Positions 7,652 to 17,081 of a stretch of DNA of 64,000 nt are shown one piece after another; positions within the stretch are counted from its first letter, which is position 1, and each line of letters opens with the position of its first letter. Below the pieces are notes generated by a model. That model was not told where the DNA came from. It saw nothing but the letters and a program-made list of their open reading frames with translations, and searched no databases. This stretch comes from Thermovibrio sp. Its GTDB lineage: Bacteria; Aquificota; Aquificia; Desulfurobacteriales; Desulfurobacteriaceae. The stretch spans positions 37,383 through 101,382 of the forward strand of contig WFYG01000036.1 in assembly GCA_015490195.1 (NCBI GenBank), given 5' to 3'. Position numbers and translations under genes: made by a program.

Positions 7652-10210
7652 ATGGAAGATAAGCGTTTTAAGTTAATCGTTTCTACTGTTGCAAAGGACG
7701 ACATATCTGAACTTTCAAAACTGATAGAGAGGGGCATTCCTTTAAATGTTGCAGATGAAAAGGGTATAACTCCTGTCCATGTTGCGGCAAAGAAGGGGGC
7801 TATAAATAGCCTTCAGATCTTTAAAAATCTCGGTCTTGATCTTAACGTTCCCGATGTTAAGGGAAGAACGCCAGTTCACTACGCTGCTGCTGCCGGAAAC
7901 TTAAAGATTTTAGAGTTTCTATCGTCTGTTAATGTAGAGCTGTGTAGAGGAGATAAGGAGGGGAGAACGCCTCTTCACTACGCTGCCGCAGCAGGTGAGC
8001 TCGGTGCCGTTGAGTTCCTTGTGAAGTCTGGTTGTAACCCAGATTCTCCCGATGCGGAAGGGAGAACCCCTCTTCACTACGCCGTTTCAAAAGGACACCT
8101 TGAGGTGGCGGCTAAACTTGTAGAGCTTGGAGCAGAAGTTGATAGGGGAGATTCCCTTGGAAAGACTCCTCTCCACTACGCCGTTGAGAGGGGAGATATT
8201 TCTCTTGTAAACCTCCTCCTTGAGAGAGGAGCCACTCCTGAGGTTCAGGATAGCTTTGGAAAGACAGTTCTCCACTATGCCATAGAGGAGGGGAACGCCG
8301 CTCTGGTTAGGCAGTTTCACTTTTTAAAGAACATTCCTACCAGAGAAGGCGTTTACCCGATACACCTTGCCGTTGAAGCTGGAAGAAAGGATATCTTCAA
8401 ACTGCTTGTTGAGCTTGGTGCTGACTTTAAGGTTAAGGATAATCTCGGGAAAACTCCTCTTCACTACGCCGTTGTTGGCGGAAACGGTGAGATTGTGGAG
8501 GAGCTTCTTGAGAGGGGAGCTCCCCTCTCTGAGGCAGACAATTTTGGAAAAACGCCAGTTCACTACGCCATAGCAAACAGGAATACTGAAGCTCTAAAGC
8601 TCTTCTTTTCAAGAGTTGACAAAGAAGCCTTTGAAGGTAAAGGACTCCTCCACGAGGCGGCATCCCTCAATGAAGCTGAAGTTGTAAGGTTCTTAGTTAA
8701 GAAACTCGGTTTTGACGTTAACGAAAGGGATATAGAGGGTAGGACTCCTCTCCACCACGCTGCAATGAAGAATGCGTTTGAAGCAGCCTCTGCTCTCCTT
8801 GAACTTGGTGCAGACATAAGGGCTAAGGATAGGTTCGGAGGAATCCCTCTCCACTACGCTGCTGCAAACAACGGTGTTAGACTTATAGAATTCTTCCTGA
8901 AGCTTGGTGTTGACGTTAACGAGAAAAACGATTTCGGCAGGACGCCTCTCCACTACGCAGTTATCAACGAGGCCGAAAAGGCCGTTTCTTACCTCCTTGA
9001 GCAGGGAGCAGCGGTCAATATTCAGGATAAAACAGGGAAGACTCCACTCCACTACGCCGTTGAGAAGGGAAGGGAAGACTTTGTAGAGCTTCTCTGTAAA
9101 AAAGGAGCAAATCCTAATTTTAAAGACGAAAAGGGATTAACCCCTCTCCACTACGCTGCAGGCCTGAACCTTGCAGGAGCTGTTAAGGCCTTAACAGAGT
9201 GTGGGGTTGCCAAGGAGGCACAGGATGGTGATGGAAGAACTCCTCTCCACCACGCTGCTACTACAGGTGCTGTAGATGCGGCTAAAGCCTTAATTGAAGC
9301 TGGGGCGGACGTAAGGGTTAGAGATAGATTCGGAGGGACGCCGGTTCATTACGCGGCTGCGAACAACAGCGTTAAGGTTTTAGAGCTCCTTTTCAAAAAC
9401 GGTGCAGAGGTTGAGGAGAGAAACGAGTTAGGAAAAACTCCCCTACACTACGCCGTTATAAAGGGAGCAAAAGAAGCGGTTGAGTACCTTATAAACCTTG
9501 GAGCAGACGTTAACGCTCAGGATAACCAGGGTAAAACTGCCCTCCATTTTGCTGTTGAGGGGCAACACTTAGACCTGTTTGAGATTCTCCTCTCTGCAGG
9601 TGGAAAAGTTAACTTACCGGACAACGAAGGGGTAACTCCTCTACAGCTTGCCGTAAGGCTCAAAGCAGTTCCCGTACTTGATAGGCTTCTGCATCTTGGT
9701 GTGGATTTTAACTATAGAGGAGAACACGAGGAGACGCTCCTTCACGATGCAGCCCTCCACAACGCCGTTGATTCAATCAGGTTCCTGATAGAGGAAGCAG
9801 GGCTGCCTGTTGACGTTAAGGATGAGTTTGGCAGAACTCCTCTCTGCCTTGCTACAAAGAACGATTCTATAGAGGCAGCTCGTCTGCTTGCAGAACACGG
9901 GGCTAACCTTGAGGCAACCGACAACTACGGAAAGAGGATATCCCACTACTGTGGCATTCATAACGCACACAAGATAGCGGAGATGATAGTTGAGGCAGGG
10001 GCAGACGTTAACGCTAGAGATTTCCTCAAGAAAACTCCCCTCCACTACGCTGCCGTTAGTAACGGGGCTGAGGTAGCCGAAGTTTTCTTAAAAGCTGGGG
10101 CAGATCCCCTTGCAGAGGATTCTGGAAAGGTAAGCCCTCTAAAGGAAGCTGTTGAGGACAGGAAGTTCAGGGTTTTAAAGGTTCTTGTTAAGTACCTTCC
10201 CGATGAGTAG
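7652..10210 (+). CDS. Large ankyrin-repeat protein (852 aa, roughly 25 repeats)
   Basis: Repeats such as GRTPLHYAAAAGELGAVEFLVKSGCNPDSPDAE throughout; no signal peptide; starts 15 bp after csgG. Confidence 0.95.
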   Translation: MEDKRFKLIVSTVAKDDISELSKLIERGIPLNVADEKGITPVHVAAKKGAINSLQIFKNLGLDLNVPDVKGRTPVHYAAAAGNLKILEFLSSVNVELCRGDKEGRTPLHYAAAAGELGAVEFLVKSGCNPDSPDAEGRTPLHYAVSKGHLEVAAKLVELGAEVDRGDSLGKTPLHYAVERGDISLVNLLLERGATPEVQDSFGKTVLHYAIEEGNAALVRQFHFLKNIPTREGVYPIHLAVEAGRKDIFKLLVELGADFKVKDNLGKTPLHYAVVGGNGEIVEELLERGAPLSEADNFGKTPVHYAIANRNTEALKLFFSRVDKEAFEGKGLLHEAASLNEAEVVRFLVKKLGFDVNERDIEGRTPLHHAAMKNAFEAASALLELGADIRAKDRFGGIPLHYAAANNGVRLIEFFLKLGVDVNEKNDFGRTPLHYAVINEAEKAVSYLLEQGAAVNIQDKTGKTPLHYAVEKGREDFVELLCKKGANPNFKDEKGLTPLHYAAGLNLAGAVKALTECGVAKEAQDGDGRTPLHHAATTGAVDAAKALIEAGADVRVRDRFGGTPVHYAAANNSVKVLELLFKNGAEVEERNELGKTPLHYAVIKGAKEAVEYLINLGADVNAQDNQGKTALHFAVEGQHLDLFEILLSAGGKVNLPDNEGVTPLQLAVRLKAVPVLDRLLHLGVDFNYRGEHEETLLHDAALHNAVDSIRFLIEEAGLPVDVKDEFGRTPLCLATKNDSIEAARLLAEHGANLEATDNYGKRISHYCGIHNAHKIAEMIVEAGADVNARDFLKKTPLHYAAVSNGAEVAEVFLKAGADPLAEDSGKVSPLKEAVEDRKFRVLKVLVKYLPDE

Positions 10211-12823
10211 TTATAAAACCTGGAGGAGCCTTTCTTTTAACTTTTCAAGCTCCTCCGGGTCTGTTAGTTTGTTGTAGTTTATGTCTGTTATGTAGAAGCT
10301 GTCTATTACCCTGTTTCCCTCGGTGGTTATGATTGCCCTTCTGAGCCTCGTGTTCAGGTCAAGTAGAACTTTCGTTATCGTGTAGAGAACTCCCAGCCTG
10401 TCTGCCGTTGATACTTCAACTATCGTAAACTTCTCGGAGGTCTGGTTGTCTATTTTTACTTTTGTTTCAGGCTGTGGAACGTTTCGCCTGAATGTTTTTG
10501 GTCTTAAGATCTCTCCCAGCTCCTCTACCTTAACTTTTCCTGCGTAGAGGTCTGAGAGCATCCTCTCAATCTCTTCCACCTTGTCGCAGGGGAGAGACTC
10601 TCCAGCCACAGTTGAGACCTGTATGGTATAGACCATACACTCACAGTCGTCCTCTATTGCTCTGTTTATGTTTGCCCCTTTTATGTTCACTCCCAGGTAA
10701 GAGAGTATTCCGGCTATCTTGTTGAAGAGACCTCTCCTGTACTTTGTTACCATCGTAAGCTCTGTAAAGCCCATGTCAATAAAGCTCTCGTGGTCTATTT
10801 CGTACTCGTTGTTCTCCTGTTTAATCTTCTTCATCATCAGGAGGTGTTTTGCTATCTTTGACGAGGGGTAGGTTATCAGGTAATCTCTGTCGGCGTTCTC
10901 AAAGAAACGGTCTATAGACTCAGGCCTTATCTTTTCGGAGAGGAGCTCCTTAACCTTCCTTTTCCTCCTCTTCAGTTTCTCCTCAATAAGTTCCTCTACA
11001 GTTTTGTTCTCCGTGAAGAGCGAGAGGGTTGAGGTGTAGAGTTGCCACAGGAGGGCGCTTTTCCAGTTGTCCCAGGCTCCTGGGCCTACTGCCTTGATGT
11101 CTGCGTAGGTCAGCAGGAAGAGTTTTTTCAACCTCTCCTCAGTTTTACACTCTTCTTTGAACTGCTCAATCAGTTTCGGGTCTGTTATGTCCCTCCTGAA
11201 GGCAAGGTGGGACATCAGGAGATGGTTCCTTACGAGCCATGCCACCTCTTCTGCTTCTTTCTTTGAGAAACCCATTGCCAGCATGTACCTTCTGGCTATT
11301 CCAGCTCCAACGAGCTCGTGCCTTCCCCTCTTTCCCTTTCCAACGTCGTGGAGGAGGGCTGCTATGTAGAGAAGGTGTGGAGTTTCAAGATCCTGAAGTA
11401 TTTGGGATAACCTCTGCTTTTCCTTTACCGGCGTTTCTCTGGTTCCCTTTTCTTCCAGTTTTTCCAGCTCTCTCACTGTCAGTATTGAGTGGATGTCTGT
11501 TGTGAATTTGTGGTAGGTGTCGTACTGGAAATGGCCTCTAAGCCTCTCAAAGTCTGGAAGGAGAGCTCCCAGCACTTTTGTATCGTGCATTGCCTCAAGG
11601 ACGTAGGAGAGCCTTTTGGGCTGCTTCAGTATTTCTTTAAATTTCTTAAGTATCTCTTTTTTCCTGAAAGTTTCTCTTTTTGTTTCGGCCGCTATCTTAA
11701 AGAGTGAGAAGGCTGTTGATGAGAGCTCCAGTCCCATCTCCTGAATTAGTTTGAAACCCTTCAGAACCAGTTTTGGCTTCTTTACAACTTCACCCTGTGC
11801 CTCTTCCTTTACAAAGAGGGTGTTCCTCTCCACGTAGAACTCGCCGAAGTCCTTTGCCCTGTTTTTGGTGAGGAACGAGAAGAGAGAGGAACTCTTCCCT
11901 GAGAGCTCCTCAAGGGAGCTCTTTATTATTTCTCCGGTTATCACCGAAACGTCAATGGCCGAGTTAAAGTAGTTTTTCATGAAGAGCTCAACTCCTTTAC
12001 TTTCCCTGGGGAAGCCGAAGAAAGAGGCCACCTCTTTCTGCATCTCAAAGGAGAGTATGTCGCTCTTCCTTCCGGCAACGAGGTGAAGCTGGTTTCTGAC
12101 TCTTAACAGGAAGTCGTACCCTGATACAACGTCTCTGAAGTTTTGTCTATCAAGGATTTTCCTGTCTAGAAAGCCTGAGTAGTTCTCAATTCCGTAAACG
12201 ATCTTTGCAATCCAGAAGGCCTCGTGAAGATCTCTTAACCCCCCTTTACTCTCCTTTACGTTCGGCTCCTGGTAGTAAACTGTTCCGTAGAATCGCCTGT
12301 ACCTCTCTTTTCTTGCTGCGAGTATCTCGTCAACTAAGTTCTTTCTGTTTGCCTCTATAAAGCTATGGAACTTTTCAGAGAGTTGTCTGTCAACTTCCGG
12401 GCTTCCTATAAGGAGCCGCCTCTGAAGGAGGTTTGTAAAGACTGATAGGTCTTTGTGAGAGAGCTCTAAGGCTTCCTCTACGCTCCTTGGGGCGAACCCG
12501 AGGTCGTAGTTAAGTGAGAGGAGGAAGTAGTAGAAGGCCTCAACGTCTTCAAGGTGGCCCTCAGAGAGTTTGTCGGTGTAAATGAGGTTTACGTCAATGT
12601 CTGAGTGGAAATTGAGTTCCCCTCTGCCGTAGCCTCCCAGAGCGTAGAAGGTTACCGGTACGTCCCAGCCTCCAAAGAAGTGCTTAAAGACCGGCTTTAA
12701 GAGGCCGTCTAACGCTTTTCTCAGCTTTTCGGCTACTTCAAAGCCGGGCTCTTTTCTGTAGTGGAGCTCCCTTGCCTTTTCTACTTCTTTAAAGAACTTC
12801 TCCTTTAGAGCTTCAAGGCTCAA
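10211..12823 (-). CDS. glnD: PII uridylyltransferase / uridylyl-removing enzyme
   Basis: GGYGRGELNFHSDIDVNLIY nucleotidyltransferase motif, HD domain (LLHDVGKGKRGRHELVGA), C-terminal ACT domains. Confidence 0.9.
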   Translation of the reverse strand: MSLEALKEKFFKEVEKARELHYRKEPGFEVAEKLRKALDGLLKPVFKHFFGGWDVPVTFYALGGYGRGELNFHSDIDVNLIYTDKLSEGHLEDVEAFYYFLLSLNYDLGFAPRSVEEALELSHKDLSVFTNLLQRRLLIGSPEVDRQLSEKFHSFIEANRKNLVDEILAARKERYRRFYGTVYYQEPNVKESKGGLRDLHEAFWIAKIVYGIENYSGFLDRKILDRQNFRDVVSGYDFLLRVRNQLHLVAGRKSDILSFEMQKEVASFFGFPRESKGVELFMKNYFNSAIDVSVITGEIIKSSLEELSGKSSSLFSFLTKNRAKDFGEFYVERNTLFVKEEAQGEVVKKPKLVLKGFKLIQEMGLELSSTAFSLFKIAAETKRETFRKKEILKKFKEILKQPKRLSYVLEAMHDTKVLGALLPDFERLRGHFQYDTYHKFTTDIHSILTVRELEKLEEKGTRETPVKEKQRLSQILQDLETPHLLYIAALLHDVGKGKRGRHELVGAGIARRYMLAMGFSKKEAEEVAWLVRNHLLMSHLAFRRDITDPKLIEQFKEECKTEERLKKLFLLTYADIKAVGPGAWDNWKSALLWQLYTSTLSLFTENKTVEELIEEKLKRRKRKVKELLSEKIRPESIDRFFENADRDYLITYPSSKIAKHLLMMKKIKQENNEYEIDHESFIDMGFTELTMVTKYRRGLFNKIAGILSYLGVNIKGANINRAIEDDCECMVYTIQVSTVAGESLPCDKVEEIERMLSDLYAGKVKVEELGEILRPKTFRRNVPQPETKVKIDNQTSEKFTIVEVSTADRLGVLYTITKVLLDLNTRLRRAIITTEGNRVIDSFYITDINYNKLTDPEELEKLKERLLQVL

Positions 12824-13368
12824 TTTGTAAGCCTCGCCAGTTTCCAGAGTTTGTTAAAGTTCTTCTGGTAGAGCTCAACGAGGTGGCTGTCGTTCCTTAT
12901 AACTACTAAGTTTTCGTCGTTTCTTCTGTTTGCGTTGGCAGTCCAGTTGAAGCTTCCGGTTGAGAGGACTTTTCCGTCGTAAATTGCGTACTTGTTGTGC
13001 ATCAGTCCGCCGCCGCTTCCCCTTTTGTACCTTACGGGAATTCCTGCCTTCTCAAGGAGAGGGCCAACGCAGTAGCGGGACTTACCGTTTCCGTAGTCTA
13101 TTATTACCCTTACTTTTACTCCCCTGTCGTGAGCTCTTATGAGAGCTCTGGCTATTTTCCTGTCTGTAAACGAGTAGATTGCAACATCAATAGACCGTTT
13201 TGAGTGGTTTATCAGGTCTATAACCGCCTCTCTGCAACCTCCTCTCGGCGAGAAGTAGGCCGTTGTTTCAACCGGATTCCCTTCTAAAGTCTGAACCTGC
13301 TTCTGCTGGGGAGAACAGCTGAAGGAGAGGAAAAGCAGGAGGAAGAGGAAGAGAGGTTTAAGTCTCAC
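12820..13368 (-). CDS. Phospholipase D-like endonuclease/lipoprotein
   Basis: HxK motif LMHNKYAIYDGKVLSTGSFNWTANANRRNDENLVVI; N-terminal lipobox LSFSCS. Confidence 0.85.
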   Translation of the reverse strand: MRLKPLFLFLLLFLSFSCSPQQKQVQTLEGNPVETTAYFSPRGGCREAVIDLINHSKRSIDVAIYSFTDRKIARALIRAHDRGVKVRVIIDYGNGKSRYCVGPLLEKAGIPVRYKRGSGGGLMHNKYAIYDGKVLSTGSFNWTANANRRNDENLVVIRNDSHLVELYQKNFNKLWKLARLTN

Positions 13369-13378
13369 AATTTCCCCC

Positions 13379-13660
13379 TTACTTAGTCTTTTTCTCCTTT
13401 ACCACCTTCTCAACAACGGAGGTCTGAACTATAAACTTTGAGCCGACTACAGAGAGCAGAAGAGAGTTTAAGAGGAAGAGAGCTCCCAGAATTGCCGTTG
13501 TCTTTGTAAGAACCGAACCTGTTTCAGCTCCGAAGGCTGAACCGGTAGCACTTCCCCCCATCATGGCAACTCCGCCTTCGCTCTGTCCCGGCTGAATTAT
13601 CACAACGAGTATGAGAAGGAAGGCAATGATTGCGTGAATTACAAGTAGAAGCGTAAACAT
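13379..13660 (-). CDS. secG: Preprotein translocase subunit SecG
   Basis: Two TM segments, VVIIQPGQSEGGVAMMGGSATGSAFG. Confidence 0.9.
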   Translation of the reverse strand: MFTLLLVIHAIIAFLLILVVIIQPGQSEGGVAMMGGSATGSAFGAETGSVLTKTTAILGALFLLNSLLLSVVGSKFIVQTSVVEKVVKEKKTK

Positions 13661-14416
13661 CTATTCCTCCAAGTCAAATTTCACGATTTTTGCGAAGCTC
13701 TCAGCCTTAAGGCTTGCTCCTCCAACGAGAGCTCCGTCTATATCGGGCATTTCAAGAAGACCTTTGGCATTCTCTGGCTTTACGCTTCCGCCGTAGAGAA
13801 TTCTCGTTTTACCTGCCTTCTCCTCACTAAAAAGGTCTGAGAGAATACCTCTTATAAAGCTGTGAACCTCCTGGGCAAGCTCCGGAGTAGCAGTTTTCCC
13901 TGTTCCTATAGCCCAGACGGGCTCGTAGGCTATAACGAGTTCACTTTCAGGACTTAAACCTTTAAGCCCTTCCCTTACCTGTCTTTCAACAACTTTTTCA
14001 GTCTCTCCTGCTTCCCTCTCCTCAAGGGTTTCACCCACGCAGAGAATAGGAATCAGGCCGTGTTCATCTGCAGAGATGACTTTTCTGTTTATCAGCTCAT
14101 CTGTTTCACCAAAGATGTGGCGCCTCTCTGAGTGTCCTAAGATAACGTAGGAACAGCCAACATCTTTAAGCATCAGAGGAGAAATCTCTCCAGTAAACGC
14201 CCCCTGCTCTTCGTAGAACATGTTCTGGCCGCCAAGGGCGATGTTGCTGCTCTTAAGTTCCCTGCCAACAGGGTATAGGGCTGTAAAGGGAGGGCAGACC
14301 AGAATGTCCCTGTCTGTAACGTCAGAAACAAGAGTCTTAAGTTCCCTTACGAGCTCCAGAGCTTCCGGAACGGTTTTGTGCATCTTCCAGTTTCCTGCAA
14401 TTAAAAGCCTTCTCAA
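13661..14416 (-). CDS. tpiA: Triosephosphate isomerase
   Basis: AGNWKMHKT...VILGHSERRHIFGE...AYEPVWAIGTGKTA...YGGSVKPEN. Confidence 0.98.
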   Translation of the reverse strand: MRRLLIAGNWKMHKTVPEALELVRELKTLVSDVTDRDILVCPPFTALYPVGRELKSSNIALGGQNMFYEEQGAFTGEISPLMLKDVGCSYVILGHSERRHIFGETDELINRKVISADEHGLIPILCVGETLEEREAGETEKVVERQVREGLKGLSPESELVIAYEPVWAIGTGKTATPELAQEVHSFIRGILSDLFSEEKAGKTRILYGGSVKPENAKGLLEMPDIDGALVGGASLKAESFAKIVKFDLEE

Positions 14417-14426
14417 CCTATCCCCC

Positions 14427-15662
14427 TTAAGAGGCTTTTGTTAGTTCGTACTTCGGTTTTCCAGTTTTGACAGCTTCGGCATCAATTATAACCTTCTTTA
14501 CGTCCTTCCTTGTAGGAACTTCAAACATAACGTCTGTCATGAGTTTTTCCATTATAGCCCTTAAGCCTCTTGCTCCTGTTTTTCTCTTTATAGCCTCTCT
14601 GGCGATTTCCCTCAGGGCGTCTTCGGTAAACACAAGCTCAACTCCCTCAAGCTCAAGCATCTTCTTGTACTGCTTAACTAAAGCGTTCTTTGGCTCTGTA
14701 AGAACTCTAACAAGGTCTTCCTCTGTAAGCTCTTTAAGGGTTGCAATAACGGGAAGCCTTCCTATGAGCTCAGGAATTAGGCCAAACTTAACCAAATCGT
14801 CTGGCTCAACGTGTTTCAGGAGCTCATCTCTTTCCATTTTCTTCTTATCAACGTCGGCAGTGAAGCCCATTGCTCCTTTGCCGATTCTCCTTGCAATGAT
14901 GTCTTCCAGGCCTACAAAGGCTCCACCGCAGATGAAGAGGATGTTTGAGGTGTCTATCTGTATGTACTGCTGGTGAGGGTGTTTCCTTCCTCCTTGAGGG
15001 GGAACGTTTGCAATTGTTCCCTCAAGTATTTTAAGGAGTGCCTGCTGAACCCCTTCGCCTGAAACGTCTCTGGTTATTGAAGGGTTCTCGCTCTTCCTTG
15101 CAATTTTGTCTATCTCGTCTATGTAGATAATTCCCCTCTCGGCCTTTTCTATGTCGTAGTCGGCAGCCTGAATGAGCCTTAAGAGTATGTTCTCAACGTC
15201 TTCTCCAACGTATCCGGCTTCGGTTAGAGTTGTTGCGTCGGCAATGGCAAAGGGGACGTCTAAGAGCTTTGCTAAAGACCTTGCAAGAAGCGTTTTTCCG
15301 GAACCTGTGGGACCTATCAGGAGTATGTTGCTCTTTTCAAGCTCAACGTCATCAACGGTTCCGCCTGACATTATTCGTTTATAGTGGTTGTAAACGGCAA
15401 CCGAAAGAATTTTTTTAGCCTCTTCCTGTCCGATTACGTACTGGTCTAGGAATTCCTTTATCTCTTTTGGGGTTGGAAGCTTGTCAATTTTTACCGGAGC
15501 TCCCTTTTTCTTCCCCTCCTTCTCGTGAAGCATTTTGTAGCACTCGTCAACGCACACGTTACAAATTGCAACTCCCTTAGGTCCCGTTATAAGAGCCTCT
15601 ACCTCGTTCTGGCCTCTTCCGCAGAAGGAACACCTTCTCTCTGGAATGTTTGTCTCAAACAT
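14427..15662 (-). CDS. clpX: ATP-dependent Clp protease ATP-binding subunit ClpX
   Basis: Zn finger CSFCGRGQ...[29 protein letters not shown]; start placed at [14 protein letters not shown]. Confidence 0.97.
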   Translation of the reverse strand: MFETNIPERRCSFCGRGQNEVEALITGPKGVAICNVCVDECYKMLHEKEGKKKGAPVKIDKLPTPKEIKEFLDQYVIGQEEAKKILSVAVYNHYKRIMSGGTVDDVELEKSNILLIGPTGSGKTLLARSLAKLLDVPFAIADATTLTEAGYVGEDVENILLRLIQAADYDIEKAERGIIYIDEIDKIARKSENPSITRDVSGEGVQQALLKILEGTIANVPPQGGRKHPHQQYIQIDTSNILFICGGAFVGLEDIIARRIGKGAMGFTADVDKKKMERDELLKHVEPDDLVKFGLIPELIGRLPVIATLKELTEEDLVRVLTEPKNALVKQYKKMLELEGVELVFTEDALREIAREAIKRKTGARGLRAIMEKLMTDVMFEVPTRKDVKKVIIDAEAVKTGKPKYELTKAS

Positions 15663-15858
15663 CTGCCTCTCCTGTTGGTTTGTTTGACAGGTTGAAATAT
15701 AGGGGAATTTAGAGGATTCTTTCAATTTTTTCTTTACTTTCTTAAAGAAGAGTGAAAGCTGCCTCTGTTCTATAATCGGATTATCAGATTTAAGTTAATT
15801 AGTAATTTCGGCTGAAACATAAACCCTGAATTATTTTAGGTTTTGGAAGGAGGGAACC

Positions 15859-16488
15859 GTGGTAAAGGTAAAGGTGTGCGGTATTACAAACCTCAACGAT
15901 GCTCTCTCTGCCTGCCACTCCGGTGCCGACGCAGTTGGATTCATTCTTTACCCAAAGAGCAAAAGGTTTATAAAGGCAAAAGATGTAAGGAAGATAACCT
16001 CTCAGCTTCCCCCTTTCCTTACAAAGGTTGGAGTTTTTGTAAATGAAGACCCAAGAGACGTTTTAGAGATACTCAGCTATGCCCACTTAGACTTCGCCCA
16101 ACTCCACGGAGATGAAACCCCGGAGGAGTGTGAGTACGTTGGAGCAAACAGGGTTATAAAAGTGTTCCGTCTTAAGAGTGAGGAGGAGGTGGAAAAAATA
16201 GGGCCTTACGTTGGAAAAGTTAGAGCCATTCTCCTTGATACTTACGACTCAAAAGTTTACGGAGGAACTGGAAAGCCTTTTGACTGGAAAGTGGCCTTAA
16301 AGGTTAAGGAGAGGTTCCCAGAGTTCCCCCTCATCCTCTCAGGAGGCCTGAACCCCGAAAACGTTAAAAGAGCTGTTGAAATTGTAAAGCCTTACGCCGT
16401 TGACGTAAGCAGCGGAGTTGAAGCTGAGCCGGGAGTAAAGGACGGCGAAAAGGTAAAAGCCTTTGTAAGGAACGCTAAGTGTTTTTAG
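15859..16488 (+). CDS. trpF: Phosphoribosylanthranilate isomerase
   Basis: VKVCGITNLNDALSACHSGADAVGFILYPKSKRFI; LSGGLNPENV. Confidence 0.95.
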   Translation: MVKVKVCGITNLNDALSACHSGADAVGFILYPKSKRFIKAKDVRKITSQLPPFLTKVGVFVNEDPRDVLEILSYAHLDFAQLHGDETPEECEYVGANRVIKVFRLKSEEEVEKIGPYVGKVRAILLDTYDSKVYGGTGKPFDWKVALKVKERFPEFPLILSGGLNPENVKRAVEIVKPYAVDVSSGVEAEPGVKDGEKVKAFVRNAKCF

Positions 16489-16557
16489 CCATTGTTAAAT
16501 GATTAGACTTATACTATTTTATTAACTAGTTTCTTAAAATTTAACCTGGAGGGTACC

Positions 16558-17055
16558 ATGGGAACGAAAGCACGGGAGCTTGTTGGAGAACACGCAGACA
16601 AAATCGTTGAGCTCTTAAACAGAGCTCTGGCAGACGAGTGGCTGGCCTACTACCAGTACTGGATTGGCTCAAAGGTAGTTAAAGGGCCTATGAAATCTGC
16701 AGTTGCAGCAGAGCTTGTTCAGCACGCTCAGGATGAACTCCGCCACGCCGATATGTTAGCAATGAGGATTTTAGAGCTTGGAGGAACCCCAGTTTTAACG
16801 CCAAAACTCTGGTTTGACCTTACAAACTGCGGCTACGATGCTCCGGAAAATCCATTCGTTAAGAACATTTTAGAGCAAAACATCAAAGGTGAACGTTGTG
16901 CAATTGACGTTTACCACAAAATCGTTGACTACACAAAGGAGATTGACCCGGTTACCTACAACATTGCCCTTCAGATTATGACAGACGAGATGGAGCACGA
17001 GGAAGACCTTCAGGGGCTCTTAGAAGACCTGATGAACATGGAGTTTTTGAAATAA
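16558..17055 (+). CDS. Ferritin-like / bacterioferritin-type diiron protein
   Basis: Four-helix ferritin signature: ALADEWLAYYQYW...HAQDELRHADMLAMRI...DEMEHEEDLQGLLEDL. Confidence 0.85.
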   Translation: MGTKARELVGEHADKIVELLNRALADEWLAYYQYWIGSKVVKGPMKSAVAAELVQHAQDELRHADMLAMRILELGGTPVLTPKLWFDLTNCGYDAPENPFVKNILEQNIKGERCAIDVYHKIVDYTKEIDPVTYNIALQIMTDEMEHEEDLQGLLEDLMNMEFLK

Positions 17056-17081
17056 AGGGGGAGGAGCTCCCCCTCTCCAGG

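Noticed and set aside
8087-10045. Many antisense or alternate-frame ORFs in the ankyrin gene
   Set aside because: Shadow ORFs of a strongly coding repeat gene.
14467-14976. 169-aa ORF antisense to clpX
   Set aside because: clpX is unambiguous; the antisense translation is Ser-rich shadow sequence.
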